Notes: generated by a model not told the origin, from the sequence alone. Numbered from the stretch's first letter, positions 46,501-59,426 are shown. The stretch is 64,000 nt of DNA from Monocercomonoides exilis (GCA_001643675.2 LSRY02000009.1:877501-941500); one strand, 5' to 3'. Numbers and translations are program-made.

Positions 46501-49500
46501 TCCCTGCAAAACATTTGGAGTTGGCTGGCGAAGGCTGAAGGCGACAGGATCAGCACCAAGCTTGCTGGTGAGGGGGACAGCTGTTGTTGAAGAAGAAGTG
46601 GCATTGGGAAATCGAACAATCACAGCAGCAAGTGAAGGAGAAGAGGCTATTTTAACAGTTTCTTCGTCTGTACAAACAAGAACGGGGTCAGAAAATGCCG
46701 TGTTTATTAACAAATTTGAAGGAGGAATGAGTCATTTGCGTGTCTCACTTCCTTCTCTTTTTGATTCTCTTCAGAAAATGCTGATTTTCCTGGCAAGCGG
46801 AACATTTCAGATGGACAGCTGTTCTGTTACACCACTTCTGAATAACACAAACAAACAGTTTTCAATCAGCTTTCAGCTTCTTCGTGGCATTGGTGGTACG
46901 CTTCAAATAAAAGAATGCTCAATCGGAACAGCCAATTGCGACTTCATCTTCGATTCCACGCCAGTTCGGCTCACAAAAACAGATTCTGTTTTGAACAACA
47001 CATTTTTCACTTGTTTGAGAACAGAAAATTCCACAACAGGAGGAGCAATCTATGCAGAGCTGGCTGATAGCACAGAATTTCAAACATCCAATGTGACATT
47101 CAAAAAGTGCTGTGTTTCAGACATTGTTGGATTAGGAGGTGCAATTTACTTGGATTGTTACACTTTTAACGAAACATCTGATCCAATGGAACTGAAATTT
47201 GACTTGTCTTCGTGTTTATTTGAAGGGAATGTTGCATTTGTGGGGAGAAACTTGTTTCTTCTCTTTGCAGCAGCTGCTGTTGGCGATGAAGAAGATTGCA
47301 GAAGTTCCATTTTCTATTCAGGAAACGAAAAAAGCAACGTAAACAAAGTGTGTATGAGCAGCATTCTTCCACCTTATTCTTCAGGAGGAGGAGGAGGAGG
47401 AGGAGAAGACGATGATGACAGCGATTACACAGGAAGAATAATGGATACCCCTTCGCCTTATCTCATCGGCCTTCGTCAGTTTGAGCGCCAATACGAAGGA
47501 AAAACATTGTTTGTTTCTTCTCTTTCACAAAATTCATTCATCGGCTGTGGAGGAGAGCGATTTCCATGCAGTTCATTCCAACTGGCTGTTGATCGGATTG
47601 GCGCAAACTCACAAAGAACAATTGCCGTGAAGTCAGAATGTTCCATTGAAAACAATGTTGCCTTGTCAAATGCGTCGGTTGTGTCAGCAAATGAGTTTCC
47701 GGCTGCATTCAGCATTGAAATTAACACAAGTGCTAATCCAACAATGAATGCTATCACAATCACGCAATCAACAAGAACTAACTTCAAACTGCTCAATTTC
47801 TATGCTGTGAGGCAGTTTGTGAGCGACACAGCTGTTTTTGCAGTGGAAGAGTCTGACGTGTTGTTCGAGTCTTGTTCGTTTGTCGACATGTTTTTGAATG
47901 CAAATGCTGAATTTGTGGTGATATCGCAAAGAGGAGGCAGTTTGAACTTGACAAGAATCGACTTGCAGTTTGCAAGGAACATTGGATTGCAGTGCAAAAA
48001 TCCATTGGTCAAGTTTTTGGATGCAGAAGCGATTGAAATGAATGATGTGAAGATTTCCAACTGTGCTGTGGGGAGTTTGTTTACGTTTGAATCTTCTCCT
48101 TCTCCTTCTCCTTCTCCTTCTCCTTCTCCTTCTCCTTCTCCTTCTCCTTCTCCTTCTGCTTCTTCTTCTTCTCCTTCTCCTTCTGCTTCTTCTTCATTTT
48201 CTCCTTCTTCCTCTTCTTTTCCGTCTCTTTCTATAAATTCTTCTGTTAATTCTTCTTCTTCTTCTTCTTCTTCTTCTTCTTCTTCATTTTCATCGTCATC
48301 ATCTTCTTCGTTTCACTCATCTCATATCACCTCACATTCACAATCACATTCACTTTCACATTCACATTCACCCAACTCCGTTCCTTTGCTCAACATCACG
48401 TCATCTTCATTCATCAACATCACCTCCAATTCACCTTCACCGACTGTTATTCCGCTTCCCTCTCAAAACACAGCCATTTTCATTTCAAACAGCTCTTTTC
48501 TCAACCACACGTACTCAAACTGCTTGAAAGGCGGGACTTGTTTTGTGAACGTTGACAATTCAGCAGCCAGTTTGATTGTTTCTGACAGCTCCTTTGAAAA
48601 CTGCTCTTGTTCCAGTTCATCAGGAAGAGGAGGCGCAATTTGTGTGAACATCACCACACCGGAATCAATCAGCAACGAGCGAATGTTTTTTGCACAGCTC
48701 ATTTTCAGTGGAAATGTCGCTCAAACAGGAAGGGATCTCTTCTTCTTCCCAACAGTCCCGTTGCAAGTGAATGAGACACACTTCGTGATTGACTGGAATC
48801 AAGACACTTTCTATGCATTTCGCTCTTCTTCCTCTTCTTCATCTTTTTCTTTCTCTTCTTCCTCTTCTTCATCATCCTCTTCCTCTTCTTCCTCTTCTTT
48901 TGTGTTAAGTGACAGCTCAATCTGCGAACAGAGCACAGATCCACTTTCCCCAGTGGATGTGAGCATTCTCGAGAGGATTATGAAATATTCAAACAGAACA
49001 GTGTTTGTGACTGGAAGCGGAGGAGGAGGAGGAGGAGGAGGAGGAGGAGGAGGAGGAACACAACAGCCAGACACGAAATTGTGTGGTTCAGAGGCAAGTC
49101 CTTGTTATGCACTGGATTATGCGGCTAACCATTTGCTCCCTGTCAACGATAGATTCATCATCATTTTGGAGTTTGTTCCTGTTTTAGCGAAGATTTCGTT
49201 GAACAACGTGGCTCTTTCTCCGCTCGAAAGCAGCGCAAACATCACAATCAATGCAAGATATTCCATCGGAACATCACCTCCTGTGTTTACTTGTTCGAAT
49301 AATGTCAGTTTCTCTTCAATTGTGTTTCTCTTTCAGGCGAATTTCTCGTCACGAGAAGGGTCCGAAGAGCTTATTCAACAAGGAAATGGCATTTTGTCAC
49401 TCAAAAACTGTTCATTTGTGTTTGCTGAGGAAGCAATGGTGATGAATTCTTCGTTGATTGGCGTGGATTCAGGGGAATGCGAGCTGAATGGAGTGAAAGT

Positions 49501-52500
49501 AGCAGACATTTCATTTCGAAAGGAGACCGCGTCGTATTTTGTGGGGAGAAATGCAAAGTCCAAATTTGAGTCGTGCTATTTCAATGGAGGGGTTGCTGTG
49601 GAGTCGATGTATGTTGCAAATGAAGAGAGGGAAGAGAGGGAAGAGAAGGAAAGAAGGGGGAAGAGGGAGAAGAGGGAGAAGAAGGAAAGAGAAAGAGAAA
49701 GAAATAGAAAAGTGAATCATTTCGATGACGATTTGGAAGAAAATGATGTTTGTTCTTTGAATCAGAACAGATTTAGTTCAAAATCCGCTTTAAAAACAAA
49801 CAAATATTCAGTCACTTCATCATCATCAACATCATCATCATTTTCTTCTTCTTCTTCTTCTTCTTCTTCTTCTTCTCCATTATTTTCTTCTTCTTCTTCT
49901 TCTTCCTCATCTTCCTCTCTCTGTTCCTGGGACTCCGGCCTCCTCTCCTTCTCTGGCCCTCTCACCTCTCTCTCGATGAACAATGTCTCCATCTCAAATG
50001 CTTCCACAGGCGGAATGCTGTTCAATGGCGGCAAAGCCACTCTAACTTCAATGCAATTCACTGACAACAACCCTTCCTTTGAGCTTTATCCTTCTGTTCG
50101 GAGAAATATCAGATGCGTCTCCGGAGAATTATACTTGGTGAGTCTGAGCAGTTTGAGCGATGGGGCGAACGGAATTTCTCCGTTGTGGATTAGCAGTGGA
50201 AGCAGCACTAATAGTAATAGTAATAGTAATAGTAATAATATTAATAGAAATGAAGAAGGAAGAGAAAGAGAAAGAGAAAGAGGAAGAGGAAGAGGAAGAG
50301 GAATAATAAACAAAGGAATAATAAGCAATGATGACATGATCAGCAGCAGGAGCAGTTATTTGAATGAAGATGGAGGATGCATTCTGAGTGGGGTGATGAC
50401 ATCACGCGGCTCAGCATTCTTTGAGCCCATTTTGGAAGAGGTTGAGTTGGGACAAAAAGAAGAAAAAGAAGAAGAAAGGAAGATTTTATTCAAAGGGAAG
50501 TATTTTATTCCTTGTGACTTGGCATTTGAGGTTGTTTGTGCATTGTCGAATGGAACAAACGAGAAGAAGAAATTCGATTTGTCTGCTTTTTCATCAGAAA
50601 ACGAAGTTTCTGGTTCTTTTCCTTCATCTTTGATCGATGACGCAGCATACGACACAGAAGTTGATGTCCATCTTCTTTTTCTTTCTTCTTCTTCTTCTCC
50701 TCAAAAGACAACCTCTTTCGTCCTCAAGAACATTACTCACAATCCACAGGCAAATCTTCCCGTGTGGATGCAAGTTCTGGGGTGGCCTTTATTTTCTTCT
50801 CTTTTGATTCTTCTTGTCATTCTGATTGTTTTGATGATAACTTTGCTGTGCTTCAGACACCATTCGAACAAAAGAGACGAGAAAATGAGGAAGATGAAGA
50901 AGAAGATTGAGAAGGAGAACGAAGAAGAGCTGAGGGAGCAGAGGTTGCAGCTGTTGAGGAGGGAAGCTGGGATTAATGAAGAAGAAGAAGGAGAAGGAGA
51001 AGAAGGAGAAGAAGGAAGAAGAAAAGGAAGAAAAGGAAGAAAAGGAAAAGGAAGAGGAAAAAGAAGAAACAAAATCAAATCCAGAAGAAACAACAATAAC
51101 AATAATAATAGCACATTAATCTCTTCATCTTCCACTCAATCACAAGACACAGCAGATGAAACACTTGGAGAAGAAATGCTGCTTCTTCTGAATCCGTTCC
51201 TCCAAAAACTGGCCATCTGCCGCTGTTTCAACTGCTCCTCACTCAAAATTGTGACGGTTTTCAATGCGAAACCGCTGAAGTTGTTCTTTTTGAGAGGGAA
51301 AGAAGAAGAAGAAAGAGAAGAAAGAGAAAGAGAAGAAGAAAGAGAAAGAGGAGAAGGAGAAAATATTGGTAGAGGTTCAATTTTCTCTTATTTAAATTCT
51401 TCTTCTTCTTCTTCTTCTTCCTCTTCCCCTTCCTCTTTAACTTCATCATCATCTTCCTCTTCCTCTTCCTCTTCCTCTTCCTCTTCCTCCTCTTCCTCCT
51501 CTTCATCAACCTCCTTCCCTTCTTCTCTTCTCACTCGTCTCATTAATTCTGCCTGGGTCCTCTCTGAAATCGCTTTTGGCTGCGAACAACTTCTGAATTC
51601 TGAGTCATTTTCATCTGATTCATCAAATTCAGAAAATTCTTCTTCTTCTTCTTCTTCTTCTTCTTCTTCTTCTTCTTCTTCTTCTTCTTCTTCTTCTTTA
51701 TCTTCTTCTTTGTCTTCAAATTCTGACTCAAATTCTTCTTCTTCCTCTTCTTCTTCTTCTTCCTCCTCCTCTTCTTCTTCTCTTTCTTCCTCTTCTTCTT
51801 CTTCTTTATCTTCTTCTTTGTCTTCAAATTCTGACTCAAATTCTTCTTCTTCCTCTTCTTCTTCTTCTTCCTCCTCCTCTTCTTCTTCTCTTTCTTCCTC
51901 TTCTTCTTCTTCTTCTTCTCTTTCTCTCCTCTTCCTCTCCCCCTACACCCTCTACAAATCCCCCAACAATTCCATTTTGATCGATTTACTGCCGAAATTA
52001 ACATCCAAATGGAAGAGCAAAAGAGAAGAAGCAGAAGAATTTGACTTGGCAGACGCTGAATTGGAAGAAGACGACGACGAAAACGTGTTTTTTGAAGGGA
52101 AATGGATGAGGTACAGGGCACCGGAGTTGAGGAGAAGAGGAAGAGGAAGAAGGAGAAGGAGAAGAAGGAGAGGAAGAGAAGAGAAAGAGAAGGAGAAGAA
52201 GAAGGAGAAAGAGAATTATAATGAAAATGAAGAAGAAGAGGAAGAAGAAGAAAACTCAGATACTTCTGAATTATTACCACATCAGCATTCTTCTTCTTCT
52301 TCTTCTTCTTCTTCCTCCTCCTCCTCCTCATCATCATCATCTTCTTCTTCTTCCATTTCAATTTCAGATTCATTTTCTGATTCAGATACAGAAGTCAACC
52401 AAGAAATTGACTCAAATTCTGAATCAGATTCAGAAAACGACTCAGATTCTTCTCTTTCTCTTTCTTCTTCTTCTTCTCCATTTAATTCTTCTTCTTCTTC

Positions 52501-52912
52501 TTCCTCTTCCTCTTCCTCTTCCTCTTCCTCCTCCTCCTCTTCTTCTTCTATCAAACCCACCGAAAAATCCACAGTGTTTTCATTGGGACTTATTTTGTAT
52601 GAGTTTTCGAGTGGAAAAATTCCGTTTGAAGAAGAAGAAGACGATGCGGAGGTGTTTGAGAAGATGAAAAGAGGAGAACTGCCTGAAGGAATAAAGAGGA
52701 TGGAAGAAGAAGAAGAAGAAGGAGGAGGAGGAAGAGAAGGAGGAAGAGAAGGAGGAAGAGAAGGAGGAAGAGGAAGAGGTGAAGAAGGAATGCAAATGAA
52801 TGAAGCAAGCAATACAAGCAATACAAACATGGATGACATTTCAGAACTGCAAGGCAATTCGAACATTTCAGCTGTTGACGCAACAATAACAATGGAATCA
52901 TCATCATCATCA

Positions 52913-52956
<44 letters not shown>

Positions 52957-54601
52957 TTCCTCTTCCTCTTCTCCTTCTCCCCTCTTCCTCCTCTCCTCTT
53001 TCCATTCATTGATTTCCAAATGTCTTCGTCTTTCGCCTTCTTCCCGTCCTTCTCTCGAACAGTTCAGAAACACTCTGGATTCTCTTGTGCCACACGATTG
53101 GGCGAAGGAGCTGAAAGAAAGAGAGGAAGAGGAGGAAGAAGAAGGAGAAGGAGAAGAAGAAAGAAGAGAAGGAGAAAGAGGAGGAGAAGGAGAAAGAAGA
53201 GGAGAGGGAGGAGAAAGAGAAGGAGAAGAAGAAAGAGAAGGAGAAAGGAGGGAAGGAGAAGAAAATGACAGAAATCAAACAGAAATCAGAATAAATTCAC
53301 AAAATACCCAAAATTCACCGTTTTCTTCTCAACAACTAGCAAATTCAAGAAATCAGACAAAAAATGTGAACAAAATGAACAAATCGAAGCAAATTCCAAA
53401 GGGAAGAGGGTTTATAAGCACAAATACAATGAATGCTGATAATTCTTCTTCTCTTTCTTCTTCTTCTTCTTCTTCATTAAATTCTTCTTCTTCTCTTTCT
53501 CCTTTACTGTCACCATCACCATCATCATCATCATCTTCTTCTTCTTCCTCTTCTTCCTCTTTTTCATCATCATCTTCTTTTGTTTCACCACAAGATTCTT
53601 TATTTACTCCATCACACAACAATTTGTTGTTCTTCTCTTCTTCTTCTTCTTCATCATCATCATCTTCTTCTTCTTCCTCCTCCTCCTCTTCTTCTTCTCC
53701 TTCTTCCTCTTCTTCTTCCTCTTCTCTTCTTCATCCATCTTCTTCTTCTTTTCATTCACAAAACAAAGAAATCAATGAAAATGATATGACAAACATTGAA
53801 TTTGACAGAAATAGCAAAGAAGAGAGAGAAAGAGAAAGAGAAAGAGAAAGAGAAAGAGAAAGAGAAGAAGAGGAAAGAGAAGAAGAGGAAAATGAAGAAG
53901 AAGAAGCAACAGAAGAAGAAGAAGAAGAAGAAGAAGAAGATTTCAAAGAATTACTAACATTTTCTGAACGGCAAAGAAATAAAGAAAGAGAAAGAGAAAG
54001 AGAAAGAGAAAGAGAAAGAGAAAGAGAAAGAGAAAGAGAAAGAGAAAGAGAAAGAGAGAAAGAGAAGAAGAAGATGGAAAAAGAAAAAAGGAGGTTGATT
54101 CAATTTGGAGGAAGCAACAGAAGAAGAAGAAGAAAAGAAAGCGATGCTTATTGGCCAGGCGGTTATAATTCTTCTTCTTCTTCTCTTTCTTCTTCCTCCT
54201 CTTCTTCTTCTCTTTCTTCTTCTTCTTCTTCTTTCAAACAAACTCACAGTTTTCCTAACACATTTTCGAATGAACAAAATTCCAATGAAAATGTTCATTT
54301 TGATTTTTCTTCTTCTCTTCCGCCTTCGTTTTTCTCTTCCACTCCAATTAATTTGGATTCTATGAATGAAAAATCAATTTCTTCTTCTTCTTCTTCTTCT
54401 TCTCTTTCTTCTTCCTCTTCTAATTCAAATTCTTCATCTTTTTCCAAACCAACCCAAAAATTGGGGCAAAAATCAAAATTGAGTCAAAATGTGACAGCTG
54501 ATGAAATAGAAGCAGAGAACGAGAAATGCATCCAATCAATGATGGCTGAAATGGAGAAGGATTTCGAATGGGACGAAAACGAATCATTGAATTTAATGTG
54601 A
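41752..54601 (+). CDS. Giant receptor-like protein: secreted Cys/Gly-rich ectodomain, one membrane segment, degenerate kinase domain (4243 aa)
   Basis: Exon 1 41752-41868 encodes 39 residues beginning MNFIFIFIFLFFASLDA, a signal peptide. A 118-nt intron (41869-41986, GTATGACT...TTCTAG) joins in phase 0 to exon 2, 41987-54601, ending in TGA. The exon-2 frame has no ATG near its start, which is why the upstream exon is needed. Residues to about 2960 form a repetitive ectodomain with many GGA/GGG, SSxFxNC and N-glycosylation motifs, suggesting beta-helix (pectin-lyase-like) repeats. A membrane segment follows at about 2966-2995 (LLILLVILIVLMITLLCF). The cytoplasmic part has a kinase-like domain from about 3095. 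RYRAPEL (about 3413), VFSLGLILYEFSSGKIPF (about 3568) and CLRLSPSSRPSLEQF (about 3716) are recognisable, but DFG is replaced and poly-Ser and Glu/Arg inserts split the fold. It is likely a pseudokinase receptor. Ligand unknown. Confidence 0.82.
48095..48310 (+). repeat. Ser/Pro then Ser tract, (TCTCCT)n and (TTC)n, inside the giant gene
   Basis: One of more than ten Ser homopolymer tracts in this gene. Others lie around 49840-49910, 51400-51510, 51640-51930, 52285-52350, 52480-52550, 52900-52970, 53445-53750, 54170-54235 and 54380-54440. They are pyrimidine microsatellites in frame. Between them purine tracts encode Glu/Arg repeats (51295-51360, 52130-52250, 53105-53260, 53820-54075). Confidence 0.9.
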
Positions 54602-54604
54602 AAT

Positions 54605-55265
54605 TAGAAATTGTTCCTTTGGGGAAAAAAAATGAGATAAAAAAAAATATTTTTTCATAAATAAAAAAATAACAATAAAAAAATTTGGGAGCGGAGAAAT
54701 ATCTGGTATTTATAAATCACAAAGACACTTCACAGGATTAATATATTATGTCTCTGTTTTTGTTTGTTTAATAATCAAATTATTCTTTTATTTTCATTAA
54801 TTATTTTATTTGTTGTAAAATTTTTATTTTCTTTTTGAAAGTGTTATCCGAAATTTGTTTGTTTTATTATGATTTAATGCTTAAATAATCAGATATGGGT
54901 TCAATAATTTATTGCTTCCTTGTTTTCCTTAAAAATTGGTGGTAATTTTTTTAAAAAAAAAACAGAACATAAGTTTTAATAAAAAGTCAATGCATAACAA
55001 ATTGGAACTTGAAATGAAAAAATGCAAACTGTAACAAGGTCCAATTGCATTTATTCACTTTCACTGAAATTCTCTTTGAAATTGTTCAAATTATTGTTTT
55101 TCAGTCCGATTTCACTATATCCAAATAAATACAAAAAATGTTCTGATATAAAAAACCATCCAATAATTTGTTAAATATTTGTTTTCTTGAACATTCAAGC
55201 TTCATAAATTATTGGAAAACTTATATGCACGCTTGTCAATGGAAAAGACTTTCATTTTTTTAATT
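54605..55265. other. Intergenic, AT-rich
   Basis: 3' flank of the giant gene. No supported gene, repeat copy or RNA gene. Confidence 0.55.
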
Positions 55266-55269
55266 TTAG

Positions 55270-55560
55270 GCTGCAAAGGCTGAACATATTTGTGAAGAAA
55301 TCATCGACCATCAAATAGAAATGTTAACCATTCACATTTTTGGATTTTCCGTATCAATATTTATTATTATAATTATAATTTTGATGATTTTTCATTTTAA
55401 TTGTTCTTGTTTTTTAGAATTTTTTCGAAAAGGATCGACTTATGCAAGAGATCAAACAAAATTATTCTCGAAATCTTCAGCCCCAGCTGCTTGGGAAGTG
55501 TGCATTTCTTTTCAATTTATCCTGTCAGATTGATATGTGTTTTTGTGAATGTTATTTTTT
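55270..55560 (+). CDS. Possible internal exons of an unrecognised gene
   Basis: 55270-55350 follows a TTTTAG acceptor and reads AAKAEHICEEIIDHQIEMLT plus seven codons. A 67-nt GTATCA...TTTTAG intron (55351-55417) leads in phase 0 to a segment reading NFFEKDRLMQEIKQNYSRNL and onward. Splicing joins two stretches of ordinary composition into one frame, which supports the model, but no start exon is found. The downstream end is also unclear (frame to TGA at about 55617, or another donor near 55540). Family not recognised. Confidence 0.3.
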
Positions 55561-55617
55561 TTATGTGACTTTTTGTACTTATTATTCATCTAATTCTAAA
55601 GGATTTCATTTTCATTG

Positions 55618-56505
55618 ATGTATCTGTTGTTGCTATTCCCGATTTTCCTTTCTGCAGCTGCATCATCAAGTGAAGAACCTTTTCTTCAGAATTTTGTACC
55701 GATTCAAGATGAAGACTCGTATGAAGTACCAAAAATTATCTGGCTGTATTGGGAAGGCAAAATGAATCAGGAAGTTCGCTATCTTTTGCACAACTTGAAG
55801 GAAAAGGTAAAAAATTTCACTCCTATATTTATCACAGATTCGACACTTAGTTTGTATATGGACAGAAGCACAATTCCATCAAAAATGAAGAAATTTCCTC
55901 GAGCGATTAAAGCTGATTTTTATCGCCTTCAATTGCTTTATAAATACGGTGGTCTGTGGATGGATGCAACGACATATATTTGCAATGAAACATTTTTGGA
56001 AGAATGCCATCAAAAATTGACAAAGGCAAAAGCTGATCTGCTTGCCTTCAACAGCTATTATCCACCAACATTTCACATTGAGTTTGGGTTTTTGATGGCA
56101 CCTAAGGGAAGCCCGCTTCTTGGAAAAGTCTTGGAAGAATTCAGGATTATGATGCCGATGGGACGTTTATCATACATGAAAGATAGAATTTATGGTGGAG
56201 TGGAAATAAAAAGTCCCGTTATCCACAAATTTGGTTCGGATCCAGAACATGATTACTGGGCGACGTATTACGTCGCTTACGTGTGTATGCAGACGGTGGT
56301 GCAAAGAGAATTCAATGGAAATCCAAATGTAATTCTTATGGATTCGGAAGATTATTTTTACAAGCTGAATATTGGTTGCGATTGGGAATCTGCATGTATT
56401 GCGGATAGGTGGGAAAATGATCCGGAAGTGAGGCAGTATCCAATCACAAAGTTTTGTTCAGGATCAAGAGGAATAGTGAAATTCCCGGATGTTGATATTA
56501 TATAA
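55618..56505 (+). CDS. Glycosyltransferase of the capsular-polysaccharide-synthesis type
   Basis: 295 aa from ATG at 55618 to TAA. It starts with a hydrophobic signal or anchor (MYLLLLFPIFLSAAAS). VPKIIWLYWEG (38-47) and IKADFYRLQLLYKYGGLWMD (97-116) then match the donor-binding core of the Caps_synth/GT32-like family. WMDAT takes the place of the usual GG-YxDxD metal-binding motif. Later parts contain GFLMAPKGSPLLG and a Cys-containing tail. It probably transfers a sugar in the secretory pathway onto a glycan or lipid. Acceptor and donor cannot be told from sequence. Length is typical for the catalytic domain alone. A codon upstream (TTG at 55615) is also in frame, but ATG is preferred. Confidence 0.8.
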   Translation: MYLLLLFPIFLSAAASSSEEPFLQNFVPIQDEDSYEVPKIIWLYWEGKMNQEVRYLLHNLKEKVKNFTPIFITDSTLSLYMDRSTIPSKMKKFPRAIKADFYRLQLLYKYGGLWMDATTYICNETFLEECHQKLTKAKADLLAFNSYYPPTFHIEFGFLMAPKGSPLLGKVLEEFRIMMPMGRLSYMKDRIYGGVEIKSPVIHKFGSDPEHDYWATYYVAYVCMQTVVQREFNGNPNVILMDSEDYFYKLNIGCDWESACIADRWENDPEVRQYPITKFCSGSRGIVKFPDVDII

Positions 56506-56509
56506 ATTT

Positions 56510-57030
56510 CTATTCAAACACTGTTTTGTTATTTTTTAAAATAATAGTTAGCGATTCATTTCATTTAAGCATCTTTTCCGTTCACTTAGTTTTTGCAATG
56601 TATTTATTACTTCATTTTTTTTTCCCGCAATTTGTGAGTGATTTATTAATCAATCAAACTCACACGTTTTTATTTTTTAATTTCACAATCTGTAATTCTC
56701 AATAAATTTATTTCTACTTGTATTTGTGTATTTCAAACCAACTTCATTTTTTTCTTAGATTTTTGATTTTTATTTATTTTTTAATACTCTTGAAGTTCAG
56801 TTCAACTTTTTCAAGAACACCTTTTCTCTGAAACGTTAATCAATAAAGCTCCAAACCAAAATTTTCATTCTTTTTTTCCCCACAAACAATGCCTATTTAA
56901 CCATTAAATTAGAAATGAAAACACACCAAAGCTGCTATCAAGTCCAAAACAAACAAATAAAAAACATTTTATTCAATTTCAAAAACAACAATCAGATATC
57001 AGAAAACATTTTGATTAAGTGAGAGATTGT
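56510..57030. other. Intergenic, AT-rich
   Basis: 3' flank of the glycosyltransferase gene. No supported feature. Confidence 0.55.
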
Positions 57031-57037
57031 TAAAATA

Positions 57038-58103
57038 CAATGAGTAAAATACCCGGAACATGGTAAAAAACCCGGAATTTTTGTAAAAATTCATATATCT
57101 CGACAAGTTTAAAAAATTAAATTATGATAATTCACACATTCATACATCAGTATATAACACATCTAACCATATTGAAGTTTTTATTTGTTGTGTTGTATTT
57201 ATGAAGAAATAAATAATTTTTATTTTTGAAAATGTGACTTTTAATGAATTTTTCTATTTCAACTAAATGATTCACTTCATCTTTTATACACACAACTAAT
57301 TTTTTCTTTGTTGCAAACTGTTTGGGTTATTTTTTATTTTCTGCAATTTGCTCTTTCTGACGGAATGAAAATCTGTCATTTTCAAAAAATCACAGTCAAT
57401 GGGATAACTTAAAAAATATTTTTTGCAAAACACAAAAACATCCAAGTGGATTTAACACATGCAATAATAAATATGACAGTTATAAAAAATTACCACATTT
57501 TTGAAATTAAAAATGATTTTATATTCATTTCAATAATGCAATTAGTTTTCATAACTGATCATTTATAATAATCATTTTCATTGAAATTATTACAAAATCG
57601 TATTTAACAAAACGATAATGGAATTTTCTTTTAATTTCAAAAATGTGGTAATTTTTTATAACTGTCATATTTATTATTGCATGTGTTAAATCCACTTGGA
57701 TGTTTTTGTGTTTTGCAAAAAATATTTTTTAAGTTATCCCATTGACTGTGATTTTTTGAAAATGACAGATTTTCATTCCGTCAGAAAGAGCAAATTGCAG
57801 AAAATAAAAAATAACCCAAACAGTTTGCAACAAAGAAAAAATTAGTTGTGTGTATAAAAGATGAAGTGAATCATTTAGTTGAAATAGAAAAATTCATTAA
57901 AAGTCACATTTTCAAAAATAAAAATTATTTATTTCTTCATAAATACAACACAACAAATAAAAACTTCAATATGGTTAGATGTGTTATATACTGATGTATG
58001 AATGTGTGAATTATCATAATTTAATTTTTTAAACTTGTCGAGATATATGAATTTTTACAAAAATTCCGGGTTTTTTACCATGTTCCGGGTATTTTACTCA
58101 TTG
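57038..58103. mobile_element. Foldback element with 474-bp inverted arms and TA flanks
   Basis: Arms 57038-57511 and 57630-58103 are essentially perfect reverse complements (coordinates sum to 115141), around a 118-bp spacer. The ends read CAATGAGTAAAATACCCGG, with TA directly outside on both sides (57036-57037, 58104-58105). No open frame of note. It fits a non-autonomous Tc1/mariner-type foldback element. Confidence 0.85.
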
Positions 58104-58123
58104 TAACAGCATTTATTTAAATA

Positions 58124-58570
58124 CAGTCTAAACCGGATATAATCACGTCGAATATAATCACATTCGTATATAGTCACATTTTTCGATGCACCGACATTTT
58201 TAGCCAATTTTTCATTCATTTTTCATCGCATATAATCACAGAAATGAAAACATATTATCACATTTTGTCACATTATGAGTGGATTTTTCATTGAAAAATC
58301 AACGTTTTGATCAAAAATCTCATTATTTCGATTTTTCAGAAATATGTATAAATAAGTTAAAATAATGTGTATTTATGAAAAAAATTGTTTTTACATTTCA
58401 AAAATGCGTTTTAATGAAGAATTTTCAAAAATAAAAAAACTGACCCAAAATTTATTTATTTTATTAATTTTAATATTTTTCTGTTGAAAGCAGCATCGCA
58501 TATTATCACAATCAGATATAGTCACATAAAGTTGTGCAAAAACCGATGTGATTATATCCGGTTTTGACTG
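58124..58570. mobile_element. 447-bp MITE with TA target duplication
   Basis: Ends CAGTCTAAACCGGATATAAT and, read inward from the right, CAGTCAAAACCGGATATAAT. TA lies outside on each side (58122-58123, 58571-58572). Many copies of ATATAATCACA or close variants occur in both orientations inside. The TIR type resembles pogo/Tigger elements. It has no coding capacity. Confidence 0.85.
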
Positions 58571-58589
58571 TAATCACAAGCAACGCGAT

Positions 58590-59230
58590 CTGTATCGATT
58601 CCGTACCATATGTTCATGCCCTTTCGCATCCTCAAAATGACATATCTGAAGCACAACCATTAAATGAATCTTGTTGCTGACGATGCAACTGAATAAATGT
58701 TTGACAAAAACAATTGGTAGAAGATAATCTGCAGCTGGATTGTCGAACGAGTTTTCACTTTTTCAATGAAGAAGAAGAAGAAACATAAACGATGGATTTG
58801 ACAAAGCAAGCAAGACGAGCAGACGAAGCAAACTGAAGAGGAGATCTGAAAGGAGTTTCTTTGACAGATAGAGATAAAGAGATAAAACTGTGCTATTGGC
58901 TCGCTTGGCGTAAAGAAGCGTTCCTTGAAAGCAACTCAAATTCTTCAAATAGTTTCAGAAAACTCTTTTGCAGTTCGGACAATAATTAGAAGCAGAAGCA
59001 GAGGCAGGTTGGGCAGATTGGATAGAGAAAGGAGTATTCGATTCAACGAGAAAGCGGTTAAAGGTTAAACTGAATCCACAAATGGATGAGGATGCAGAGG
59101 GATGCAAAAGTGACATGAGGCTTGTAAAGAAGTTTTATTCCAAGTGCCTTTTCGAAGAGCAGCAGACATGCAGTTCTCTCATCTGGTTGAACCATTCGAA
59201 ATTATATCTTCTTTGTCAAATTACCTTCTC

Positions 59231-59271
<41 letters not shown>

Positions 59272-59420
59272 CTTTCCTTCTCAATTTGTGTTTATCTTGA
59301 TTCATCTTCAACACTTTTTCAAAATAAGATACATCAGCAAAATTATCAGATATGTTTCTGCAGCTACATTTCGGCTTCATCATTAAATCGAATATCACAA
59401 TCTTTTTCTTTCTCTGATCT
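58590..59420. other. No supported gene; TC/TTTC microsatellite at 59226-59276
   Basis: Short coding-like snippets (for example around 58920-59070) but no frame that can be supported. The microsatellite is (TC)n followed by (TTTC)n. Confidence 0.5.
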
Positions 59421-59426
59421 GCAATA

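Noticed and set aside
42020-54601. Giant gene starting at the TTG at 42020
   Set aside because: A spliced upstream exon with ATG and signal peptide fits the frame and phase, and the frame stays open upstream to an acceptor at 41986.
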